Shown here: piece after piece, positions 9,477-17,352 of the stretch
Layout: each line of letters starts with the position of its first letter
How positions within the stretch are numbered: the first letter of the stretch is position 1
IMG/VR virus record: IMGVR_UViG_3300008111_000019
Span: 47,088-111,087 of that record
Reading direction: 5' to 3' (one strand)
From: a virus
Length of the DNA stretch: 64,000 bases
Notes under the pieces: generated by a model
What the model was told of the DNA's origin: nothing
What the model saw: only the letters and a program-made list of their open reading frames with translations
Database searches by the model: none
Program-made: the position numbers and the translations under genes

Positions 9477-10448
9477 ATGCCAATCGGTGATTTAATTAGT
9501 GTAACAGACTATAACAATATTAGAACTAAAATTTCTGGTATCATGGGACCAGGTTCTACTAACAGTGGATATGGTCAAACTTTGAATGCTCCTACAGCAT
9601 TATCATCAGGAGCCACAGTAACTAAAGCACAATGGGACAATTTAAGATTTGATATCTATAATGCCATAGTACACCAAACCGGTTCAGCACCTAGTATTAC
9701 TACAATTAATGAAGGCGATGTTATAAGATACGGAACATCCCATCCTAATTTTCAATATAACACATTAGCAGATCAAGCCATAACAAATAAATTCAATTTA
9801 GGCACAGGGCAGTTTGTTACAGAGGCTATTGGATCACAATCAAGATTCTCTAATTGGACTTCTTTAGTTACTTCCACAGTCACAATCAATTTTGCAGACA
9901 ATAATGCCTGTAGATATTTCTTTAACAGTGGCGGTAAAATACGATTTGCCAGCACTAGATCAGGCGGGTCAGGAACTCTTCAAGATCAAAGATGGTCTAG
10001 TTTATTAAGTGGTGCAGGGCAGCCGTTCTTTGCCGGTAATTCTACTTTATATCCTGCCTCTGGCGGTAATGCCACATACAATAATATTGGTTTTTGGCAA
10101 TTGACCACATCTGATCAACAGGTTTGGTCATTCCAAGCCAGTAGTCCCTATACTGCAAACACATGGGTGTTGCAGGCTAGATTGGCAAGTGGAACTACCA
10201 GTACCGCAACATCCGTTATACTAACAGTAAGATGGCAGGATAATTATGTTGATCCTGCAACATCTCCACATACACCAACTACCGTTCTTCCTTTTGACGA
10301 AGTAACAGGAACACTATCATTAAGTGTAGATCAAGTACGGGCTAGAGGCGAGTTGGCTCCTTCATTGATTCCTAACAGTTTTGCTATTACTGGCCCGATA
10401 TTAGTCGGTGGCGGTGCATCTACAGTAGGCGCTATTTCCGGTAGTTAA
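9477..10448 (+). CDS. Virion structural protein
   Basis: 323 residues, beginning 'MPIGDLISVTDYNNIRTKI', a start seen in structural proteins near tail fibres of T4-like marine phages. The body is Ser/Thr/Gly/Asn-rich and beta-rich, with 'VTKAQWDNLRFDIYNAI' near residue 48. It lacks the N-terminal module of the fibre paralogues, so it is not a fifth copy. It starts 10 bases after fibre paralogue 4. A tail or fibre-associated virion role is inferred; no enzymatic motif is visible. Confidence 0.6.
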   Translation: MPIGDLISVTDYNNIRTKISGIMGPGSTNSGYGQTLNAPTALSSGATVTKAQWDNLRFDIYNAIVHQTGSAPSITTINEGDVIRYGTSHPNFQYNTLADQAITNKFNLGTGQFVTEAIGSQSRFSNWTSLVTSTVTINFADNNACRYFFNSGGKIRFASTRSGGSGTLQDQRWSSLLSGAGQPFFAGNSTLYPASGGNATYNNIGFWQLTTSDQQVWSFQASSPYTANTWVLQARLASGTTSTATSVILTVRWQDNYVDPATSPHTPTTVLPFDEVTGTLSLSVDQVRARGELAPSLIPNSFAITGPILVGGGASTVGAISGS

Positions 10449-10454
10449 TTTTTC

Positions 10455-10498
10455 CTCCTATAAAACCACATATAAATAATGTGCGTATTTTATAGGAG
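10455..10498 (+). promoter_or_regulatory. Late promoter inside a hairpin that sequesters the ribosome binding site
   Basis: CTCCTATAAAA (10455-10465) and TTTTATAGGAG (10488-10498) are perfect 11-base inverted repeats. An inner 5-base stem, CACAT (10467-10471) / ATGTG (10479-10483), brings the late promoter octamer TATAAATA (10471-10478) to the top. The right arm contains AGGAG (10494-10498), the ribosome binding site of the ATG at 10504. A read-through transcript would hide this site. A transcript started ~7 bases after the octamer would lack the left arm and leave the site open. The layout matches the known T4 lysozyme gene e control. Confidence 0.7.
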
Positions 10499-10503
10499 TT
10501 CAC

Positions 10504-10854
10504 ATGGACGAACGTCTGGCTAAAGCCCTAGATTTTTCAAAATTTAGGCAAACACTAACATTAGAACGTAAAAATCTCAAAGAAAAAATTGATGCTAATC
10601 TAACCTACGGTTATAATGGAGGCATCTTTAAAATTGATAGATCTTTGATAGTATTTGTTCAAATGTTAATCGACCAACAGAGAACTGAAAATGTTCCTCT
10701 CCTAGATTCAAATGACACACCTATTTTAATTTCTGATTTGAATACCTTCAAAGACGAAATATTAGATAGGTATATGACTGCGGTTTATGAATATTTTAGG
10801 CAGTACGAAAAAATAAAAAAATCTAGATCAGTAGATAAACTTATAGAACTATGA
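10504..10854 (+). CDS. Small conserved phage protein, first gene of the accessory operon
   Basis: 116 residues, mostly helical and charged, with 'MDERLAKALDFSKFRQTLTLERKNLKEKI' split by a short 'YGYNGGIFKI' turn. No catalytic motif, membrane segment or signal peptide is visible. The start is fixed by AGGAG five bases upstream, itself held in an inverted repeat. The stop overlaps the next start as ATGA (10851-10854). I recall similar proteins in cyanophages, without function. As the first gene behind the gated promoter, its translation may set expression of the genes below by coupling. Confidence 0.6.
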   Translation: MDERLAKALDFSKFRQTLTLERKNLKEKIDANLTYGYNGGIFKIDRSLIVFVQMLIDQQRTENVPLLDSNDTPILISDLNTFKDEILDRYMTAVYEYFRQYEKIKKSRSVDKLIEL

Positions 10855-11708
10855 AAAAAGGAATAGTTATTTTCGCTCATAACAGCCGAAAGGTTGATTA
10901 TAGTCTTATGTCTATAATCGCTGGCGGCCTAGCGAAAAAGCATCTTCAGATGCCAGTCTCTTTGATAACTGATCAATCTACTATGGATTGGATGAGTACT
11001 AGCAGTGCTATAAAAGATGCCGAATCTGTTTTTGATCAAATTATTATAACCGAACGTCCTTACTCAGAAAATTATAGAACATTAAGTGATGGTAATCTTA
11101 TAGACAATGTTCCTTTTATTAACAACAATAGATTTTCAGTTTGGGATTTAACTCCTTACGATAGAACATTATTAATTGACAGTGATTTTTTAATTTTTTC
11201 AGACAGATTAAAATCTCATATTGATTCTGATATTGATCTAATGATTGGAGAATCTATGATCGATCTAGGCGGAAATCGAGTAGGCACTTTAGACAAGTAT
11301 GTTTCAGACACTGGCCCTAATTTATATTGGGCAACTAATGTAGTTTTTACAAAAAATGAAAATACAAAAATATTTTTTAATTTGGTAGACTACATAAAAG
11401 AAAATTATTCTTATTATTGTGATCTTTTTAGATTTTATCCTAGACCTTATAGGAACGATATTTCATTTAGCGTTGCTAAACATATACTAGACGGATATAA
11501 CAAATCTCAAGAACAAAGTTTACCGTCAATACCCACAACTACAGATAAAGATCTATTAGTGGATATAGATGCCAACGGAAAATTAATTTTTTTAATTAAT
11601 CAAGGTAATGACGATTACGTTGCAATCTCTATCAAGAATCAAGATGTTCATGTTATGAACAAACAGAGTTTGATAAGGAACAGTGAAGTTTTGCTTAAAT
11701 TAATATGA
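10851..11708 (+). CDS. Putative GT-A glycosyltransferase
   Basis: 285 residues. The N-terminus 'GIVIFAHNS' and the central 'DRTLLIDSDFLIF' with D110-S-D112 fit a GT-A fold with a DxD metal and nucleotide-sugar site. The layout (opening strand, ~100 residues, DxD, then an acceptor-side region) resembles GT8-like enzymes. It is a distant paralogue of the next gene, which has the same plan. Both junctions are ATGA overlaps, so it is probably translationally coupled. Donor and acceptor are unknown. The link to glycan synthesis is from the fold motif and neighbours only. Confidence 0.55.
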   Translation: MKKGIVIFAHNSRKVDYSLMSIIAGGLAKKHLQMPVSLITDQSTMDWMSTSSAIKDAESVFDQIIITERPYSENYRTLSDGNLIDNVPFINNNRFSVWDLTPYDRTLLIDSDFLIFSDRLKSHIDSDIDLMIGESMIDLGGNRVGTLDKYVSDTGPNLYWATNVVFTKNENTKIFFNLVDYIKENYSYYCDLFRFYPRPYRNDISFSVAKHILDGYNKSQEQSLPSIPTTTDKDLLVDIDANGKLIFLINQGNDDYVAISIKNQDVHVMNKQSLIRNSEVLLKLI

Positions 11709-12532
11709 AATTTGGATATTTACTAATCACCTCAAAAAACGAATCTGTTAACTATAACAAACTAGCCTATGCGTTAGCGTTGAGTATAAAAAACACACAG
11801 AAAGAAGGGTATGACCAAGTCTGCTTAGTTACAGACGATTTGTTGTCAGCAAAAAATTTTACATCTTCGTGGGTGTTTGATCAAATAATAGAACATCCAG
11901 GACACACTGGGTGGTCTGGCAGAAGTTATATGGACCAATTGAGTCCTTTTGATTACACAGTCTGTTTAGATGTTGACATGTTATTTTTAAATGATTGCAG
12001 TCATTGGGCACAATACTTTATTGAAAATACAGATTTGTTTATCACAGACAGAGCGTTTACCTATAGAGGCGAGCCTGTAACTTCCGATTATTATAGAAAG
12101 ACATTTACGGCTAATAACTTGCCAAACCTATATAGTTATTATACATTCTTCAAACGAGATTCAGATCAAGTAAAAGAATTTTTTACCTTGCAAAGAGAAA
12201 TTTATAATAATCCTACAGAATTTTCTAATGTCTTTCTCAACGAATTCAAACCTAAAATAATTGGAACAGATGAAGCGTTTGCTTTGTCTGCAAAATTGTT
12301 AGAACTAGAATTTCCTAAATTAGAATTTCCTAACGTAGTACACATGAAAGGTCAAGTACAAAACTGGCCTTGGCCCGCTGACGAATGGACCAATCATGTG
12401 GGATTTTATTTTAACAAAACTGGATTAAAAATAGGAAATTTTCAACAGAAAGATCTTATACATTATGTTAATAAAGATATTATCCTGGATGAAATAATCA
12501 GTATACTTGAGGAAACAGCATGGAAGAAGTAA
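11705..12532 (+). CDS. Putative GT-A glycosyltransferase, second copy
   Basis: 275 residues beginning 'MKFGYLLITSKNESVNYNKLA', with 'DYTVCLDVDMLFL' giving D89-V-D91 as the probable DxD site. Late in the protein, 'GTDEAFALSAKLLEL' and 'VVHMKGQ' match the spacing of GT8-like enzymes, where a downstream His helps bind metal. It overlaps the upstream gene as ATGA and the downstream gene by 13 bases. It probably acts with its neighbours on the same glycan. The sugar and acceptor cannot be deduced. Confidence 0.6.
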   Translation: MKFGYLLITSKNESVNYNKLAYALALSIKNTQKEGYDQVCLVTDDLLSAKNFTSSWVFDQIIEHPGHTGWSGRSYMDQLSPFDYTVCLDVDMLFLNDCSHWAQYFIENTDLFITDRAFTYRGEPVTSDYYRKTFTANNLPNLYSYYTFFKRDSDQVKEFFTLQREIYNNPTEFSNVFLNEFKPKIIGTDEAFALSAKLLELEFPKLEFPNVVHMKGQVQNWPWPADEWTNHVGFYFNKTGLKIGNFQQKDLIHYVNKDIILDEIISILEETAWKK

Positions 12533-13107
12533 TTGACTTCGATCAATGGTATCAAACTCATAATATAGAAATTGAGTACTGGGCAGTTTATGATCCTGAA
12601 ACGGGTAAAGTAAAAGGAATATATCCTAACCAATCTGCAGATTCCTTCGAACATAAAATTAAAGTAGATCAAGAAACAGGAGAAGCCATAGGTTCTGGAA
12701 AAATATCATTGGCTAATTGTTATATTGATTTTGAATCAGATACTCTTGAAATAATAGAAATTAAATCGTTGATTAAAATTGACGATGTTCTACACAGAAT
12801 AATAGACAGTCGCTGGGCCGATTCAAAAGATCCCGACCTAACAATCAGTGTCAAAGATAATAATTTAATTTTTTCTTTGTCAGACAAAGTAAAATCAAAA
12901 AAAAGAATTCATTATAACGGTGATACTATAATGGATTTTTACATTACCGAATACAACGATCCTAATATACTTTTTGAAAAATTTTCAATACAATTAAATC
13001 AGTTAATTGACGAGGAAAAAAGTTTTCAAATTAAATTGCCTCAAAAATTTAGTGTGTATACACGTCGCATTTTTAAAAAATATATTCTTATAAATGAAAA
13101 CAATTGA
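12520..13107 (+). CDS. Orphan protein inside the glycosyltransferase/radical SAM operon
   Basis: 195 residues, acidic N-terminal region and Lys-rich C-terminus. The segment 'YWAVYDPETGKVKGIYPNQ' (residues ~20-38) looks like a small beta domain that I recall as a module in marine phage proteins of unknown role. No cysteine pattern, DxD or SAM motif is present, so it is not another enzyme of the neighbouring types. It overlaps its upstream gene by 13 bases and its downstream gene by 14. It could be a carrier, substrate or scaffold for the surrounding enzymes; this is inference. Confidence 0.5.
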   Translation: MEEVIDFDQWYQTHNIEIEYWAVYDPETGKVKGIYPNQSADSFEHKIKVDQETGEAIGSGKISLANCYIDFESDTLEIIEIKSLIKIDDVLHRIIDSRWADSKDPDLTISVKDNNLIFSLSDKVKSKKRIHYNGDTIMDFYITEYNDPNILFEKFSIQLNQLIDEEKSFQIKLPQKFSVYTRRIFKKYILINENN

Positions 13108-14011
13108 ATTTGATGTAATCTTTTTAAGTTATGACGAGCCTAATGCAGATCTGCATTATGCTGATTTATGCAGTAAGGTACCTTGGGCTAAACGTGTACA
13201 CGGTGTTAAAGGTTCCGACCATGCTCACAAAGCCGCAGCAAATTTATCAGATACTGATTGGTTTATCACTGTGGATGCTGATAATATTGTAGATCCTAAA
13301 TTTTTTAATATTGATCTAGATATGAGTGATCCTAAGATACAGGTCTATGGATGGTGCGGTCGTAATGTGATCAACGGATTGCGTTACGGAAACGGCGGAT
13401 TAAAAATTTGGAAGAAAGATTTTGTGCTTAACATGAAAACGCACGAAAACTCAGATAGTGATCGCGGACAAGTAGATTTTTGTTGGGAAGATGGATATCG
13501 TAACTTTCCTTTAAGTTTCAGCGACAGTATCATTACAGGTTCTCCATTTCAGGCTTGGAGAGCAGGATTTCGAGAAGGTGTTAAAATGACCTTACTTGAT
13601 GGTGTTAAAGTTCCTGCACAAGAAATACAACAGAGAATATGGTGGCATAATATCCATAGACTGCGCATGTGGTCTACAGTTGGTAGCCATGAAGAAAATG
13701 GAATCTATGCAGTATATGGTGCAAGATTAGGCACATGGATGGCCAACTGCACCGAATGGAATTATGTAGATGTAAGAGATTTTGAAATACTTAGAGGTAT
13801 ATGGCAGCAGTACGGAAAACCTTATGAAGAAGTTAACGAAGACGGCCTAGTTGACGAAATAAAAAATCTCGGAGAAAAAATAAAATACAATCTAGGATTA
13901 GATTGGCCTTGGCTAGATGCCCAACAGAGCAAATATACTTTGGATTTATATAATGAAACTATGAATCTAAACGATACTTATTTCCGGATGCCGGTGCCTG
14001 CAGATGTATGA
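13094..14011 (+). CDS. GT-A-like glycosyltransferase
   Basis: 305 residues. 'FDVIFLSYDEPNAD' opens a GT-A-type domain, 'AKRVHGVKGSDHAH' follows at ~32-45, and 'WFITVDADNIVDPKF' supplies D61-A-D63 as the likely DxD site. 'RNVINGLRYGNGGLKIWKK' follows at ~110-128. The same string of motifs recurs in the C-terminal third of the next gene, so the two are paralogues. I recall this type in T4-like cyanophages as glycosyltransferase-like proteins. The acceptor is unknown; position suggests it works with the radical SAM enzymes downstream. Confidence 0.6.
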   Translation: MKTIEFDVIFLSYDEPNADLHYADLCSKVPWAKRVHGVKGSDHAHKAAANLSDTDWFITVDADNIVDPKFFNIDLDMSDPKIQVYGWCGRNVINGLRYGNGGLKIWKKDFVLNMKTHENSDSDRGQVDFCWEDGYRNFPLSFSDSIITGSPFQAWRAGFREGVKMTLLDGVKVPAQEIQQRIWWHNIHRLRMWSTVGSHEENGIYAVYGARLGTWMANCTEWNYVDVRDFEILRGIWQQYGKPYEEVNEDGLVDEIKNLGEKIKYNLGLDWPWLDAQQSKYTLDLYNETMNLNDTYFRMPVPADV

Positions 14012-15992
14012 TATTTTTTACGTTTCAAAAACAAAAGGCAATGATGATGACTGGGCAACATTTAAGTCAGAATATCCTATTGCACAACGTTTAACAAATG
14101 TAACATCCTACGAACAAATTAAGTCAAAAGCATTTACAAAAATGTTTTGGGTAGTTTGGGATGATCTTAATTTACTAAAAACATTTAATTTAAATAATTA
14201 TAGAGCAACAAAATGGGACGATATGTATGTTCACGTTTTTAAAAACGGAGAACATCATGACGGAGTTTGTTTATTTCCTAAATCATTAAATGTTTCTCAA
14301 AAAGAATTTCATCATAGATTTTTTACAGCAAAAAAAGAAATAGAGATTAACGCTAGTACTCCAAAGAAATATAATATCTATACTCCGCAATCATATGATG
14401 AGTATAAGTCTATAGAAGATGAAATGTTCTGGTGTATATGGCCAGAGGTTGAAGTTACAGACGAATCTATTTTTGATTTATATTTCAGCCATCATAACAC
14501 ATATGATCGCAGAGAAAATCATATTTTTAAAAACACATGTAACGAAGTTGATTCGTATATGAGTGGCATCGTGCTTTGTAGCAGGTATAAGCGAATTTCA
14601 TCTCGAGAGTTTGAAAAACAATATCTTGTTGATAAAAAAGAATACGATGTAACTGCCAGCAAATTTAGATACCCTAGGCATGTTATACATAGTTATGAAC
14701 AATACTTAGAAATTTTAAACAACGAAAGCCAAAGTATGTTTTGGGGTATATGGCCAGAGATTGAAATAATTGACACAACAATACTTGATTTTTACTTTGA
14801 TCCTAACAATAAAGAATATGATGCTGACAGACATCAAAATCATATGTTTAAAAATTTATGTAATAATGAAGAGTCTTATCTTAACGGACTTGTTTTATTT
14901 TCTAAAGAGAAAACTATATCGAAAAAAGAATTTTCTCGCAGATATCTAATCGAGAAAAAAGAACATAACAAGGTTGTTAGTCGTTATAGATATCCTAGAT
15001 ATGTTATGCATAGTTATGAGCAGTACTTAGAAATTTTAAACAATGAAAGTCAAAAAATGTTCTGGGGTATATGGCCAGAAGTTGAAATTATAGATCAATC
15101 TATTTTTGGTTTATATTTTGATCCCAGAGACTGGAAAGAACAATACGACACCAGCGAAAATAACACATTTAAACATAGTTTCAATGATAAGATAATATCA
15201 ATGAATAGTCCAGTATTATTTTCTAAACAGAGTCCTATAGGAAAACGAGAATTTTCTCATAGATTCTTAACCAATAAAAAAGAAAATGATAAAGTTATCT
15301 CCAAGCATAAATTATATGATGTAGTTTTTATAAGTTATAATGAACCGAATGCAGATGAAAACTATCAAAAATTACTAGATAAATGTCCCAGGGCTAAGAG
15401 AGTACATGGTGTAAAAGGAATACATCGGGCTCATATTAAGGCAGCGGAATTGTCAGAAACAGACATGTTATGGATAGTGGATGGTGATGCTATCATATCC
15501 AATGATTTCAATTTTGATCTAGTATATTTTAGTTACAGTTATGATGTAGATTGCGTTCACGTATGGAGTAGTCGGAACCCTATTAACGGTTTAGAATACG
15601 GATATGGCGGAGTAAAATTGCTTCCAAGATTATTAACATTGAATATGGACTTAAATACTGCCGACATGACTACATCTATATCTAAAAAATTCAAATCGAT
15701 GAATGTTGTATCTAATATCACTGTCTTTAATACTGATCCTTTTAACACATGGAAATCGGCATTTAGAGAATGCGCTAAGTTAGCCAGTAAGGTAATAGAA
15801 AGACAAGACAATGACGAAACAATTAAACGATTAGATACATGGTGTGAAGTTGCCGATGGGGATTACGGATATTATGCCATTGCAGGAGCATTAGCAGGTC
15901 GTGCATACGGAGAGCAGAATAAAGGTAACTTCGAAACACTTAAGAAGATAAACGATTTTGACTGGTTAAGAGAAAAATTTAATGCAGGATAA
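14004..15992 (+). CDS. Four-repeat protein fused to a GT-A-like glycosyltransferase domain
   Basis: 662 residues. Four tandem repeats of ~95-107 residues occupy positions 1-435, each with a 'MFWxxW' core at residues 47, 141, 245 and 352, then 'HxFKN' or a variant, an 'LFSK'-like strand, and a 'KEFxxR' to 'KKE' helix end. Residues ~437-662 are a glycosyltransferase-like domain paralogous to the previous gene (YDVVFISYNEPNAD, AKRVHGVKG, D493-G-D495). The repeats may bind glycan or protein and position the catalytic part. This fused layout is unusual. It overlaps both neighbours (8 and 11 bases). Confidence 0.6.
   Translation: MYDIFYVSKTKGNDDDWATFKSEYPIAQRLTNVTSYEQIKSKAFTKMFWVVWDDLNLLKTFNLNNYRATKWDDMYVHVFKNGEHHDGVCLFPKSLNVSQKEFHHRFFTAKKEIEINASTPKKYNIYTPQSYDEYKSIEDEMFWCIWPEVEVTDESIFDLYFSHHNTYDRRENHIFKNTCNEVDSYMSGIVLCSRYKRISSREFEKQYLVDKKEYDVTASKFRYPRHVIHSYEQYLEILNNESQSMFWGIWPEIEIIDTTILDFYFDPNNKEYDADRHQNHMFKNLCNNEESYLNGLVLFSKEKTISKKEFSRRYLIEKKEHNKVVSRYRYPRYVMHSYEQYLEILNNESQKMFWGIWPEVEIIDQSIFGLYFDPRDWKEQYDTSENNTFKHSFNDKIISMNSPVLFSKQSPIGKREFSHRFLTNKKENDKVISKHKLYDVVFISYNEPNADENYQKLLDKCPRAKRVHGVKGIHRAHIKAAELSETDMLWIVDGDAIISNDFNFDLVYFSYSYDVDCVHVWSSRNPINGLEYGYGGVKLLPRLLTLNMDLNTADMTTSISKKFKSMNVVSNITVFNTDPFNTWKSAFRECAKLASKVIERQDNDETIKRLDTWCEVADGDYGYYAIAGALAGRAYGEQNKGNFETLKKINDFDWLREKFNAG
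14688..15096 (+). repeat. Tandem intragenic duplication, period 321 bases
   Basis: The segments starting at 14688 and 15009 are nearly identical for about 88 bases, for example sharing 'cttagaaattttaaacaa', and encode the start of protein repeats 3 and 4 (HSYEQYLEILNNESQ in both). Differences are largely at third codon positions. Repeats 1 and 2 are recognisable only at the protein level, so the 3/4 duplication looks the most recent. Confidence 0.75.
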
Positions 15993-17352
15993 AGCTAGAA
16001 TACAAAAATTTATTCCTATTATGAATGAAGTTTCGCCGACTTTTTGTTTAGCGAAATGGCATCATACTACGATTTATTTACAGACAGGTGAAACTCATAG
16101 TTGTTATCACCCTCCACCACACCCAATTCCTCTTGAAGAGTTAATAATGAATCCCGGTGCATTACATAATACTACTCAAAAGAAAATGGAAAGGCTGGAA
16201 ATGCTCAACGGAGAAAAACCCAGCGGTTGTAACTATTGTTGGAATATAGAAGCACTAGGCGAAGATTATATCAGCGATCGAAAAGAAAGAAATGCCAGCA
16301 TTTACAATCTCGAAAGATTTGATCAGATTAAAAACGGCGATTGGGATCAAAATATTAATCCTCAATATATAGAAATAAGTTTTGGTAACGAATGTAATTT
16401 CAAGTGCGGGTATTGTCACCCTAAACATTCAAGCAGTTATTACAAAGAAATAAAAGATCACGGTCCTTATACTATGGTTAAAAATCATAGGAACGACATT
16501 GATTGGTTTAAAATTTATGAAGAAGAAAATAATCCGTATGTAGATGCCTGGTGGCGTTGGTGGCCTGAAGTACGTAATACTCTGACAATTCTAAGAATAA
16601 CAGGAGGCGAACCGTTACTGCAACAAAGTACTTGGCGCCTGTTAGAAGATCTGGAAAACAACCCGTCGCCTGATCTTGAACTTAATATTAACAGCAATTT
16701 TGGTGTAAAGCCTATACTTTTAGATAGACTTACTGAAAAGGTCAATAATTTAATAGAAAATAAAAAAATTAAAGATTTTAAAATTTTCACTAGTATGGAT
16801 ACTTGGGGTCCCCAAGCAGAGTATATTCGAACAGGATTAGACATTGAACTATGGGAAAGAAATCTCAATACCTACCTAACTAAAACCAATTTGCCCATAA
16901 CATTCATGATTACCTTTAATATATTAACGGTTCCAAATTTTTCAACTTTATTAACTAAAATTTTAGAGTGGAGACAGAAATATAATCATGATAATCAAAA
17001 CAAATGGCAACGTGTGAGATTCGATACTCCGTTTTTAAAAGAACCGTTGCAGTATGATATGAATATATTGCCTAAAGAAGAATTCATGCCCTATATGTAC
17101 GATCATTTAAATTTTATCAAAGATAATTTAGATGATAAAAATAGGTTTAAATTTAGTGAATTAGAATATGAAAAATTTTTAAGGGTAGTGAAGTACATGG
17201 AAACTACCAACTATAGCAATGATAAATTAACTGAAGGAAGAAAAGATTTTTATAATTGGTTCAACGAGTACGATCGAAGACGAGGAACTAATTTTGAAGA
17301 AACCTTCCCTCAACTAAGAAATTTTTTAGAGATGTGTAAAAATTATGGATAA
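15982..17352 (+). CDS. Radical SAM enzyme with extra N-terminal cysteine motif
   Basis: 456 residues. The radical SAM [4Fe-4S] site is C138-x3-C142-x2-C145 ('CNFKCGYC'), with the SAM-binding 'TGGEPLL' at ~206-212. Upstream, C22, C41 and C83-x2-C86 form a pattern like a half SPASM (twitch) auxiliary cluster placed before the core. Such enzymes modify peptides or small metabolites by radical chemistry. The end 'RRGTNFEETFPQL' recurs in the next gene. It overlaps the glycosyltransferase gene by 11 bases and the next radical SAM gene by 8. The substrate is unknown. Confidence 0.8.
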   Translation: MQDKARIQKFIPIMNEVSPTFCLAKWHHTTIYLQTGETHSCYHPPPHPIPLEELIMNPGALHNTTQKKMERLEMLNGEKPSGCNYCWNIEALGEDYISDRKERNASIYNLERFDQIKNGDWDQNINPQYIEISFGNECNFKCGYCHPKHSSSYYKEIKDHGPYTMVKNHRNDIDWFKIYEEENNPYVDAWWRWWPEVRNTLTILRITGGEPLLQQSTWRLLEDLENNPSPDLELNINSNFGVKPILLDRLTEKVNNLIENKKIKDFKIFTSMDTWGPQAEYIRTGLDIELWERNLNTYLTKTNLPITFMITFNILTVPNFSTLLTKILEWRQKYNHDNQNKWQRVRFDTPFLKEPLQYDMNILPKEEFMPYMYDHLNFIKDNLDDKNRFKFSELEYEKFLRVVKYMETTNYSNDKLTEGRKDFYNWFNEYDRRRGTNFEETFPQLRNFLEMCKNYG

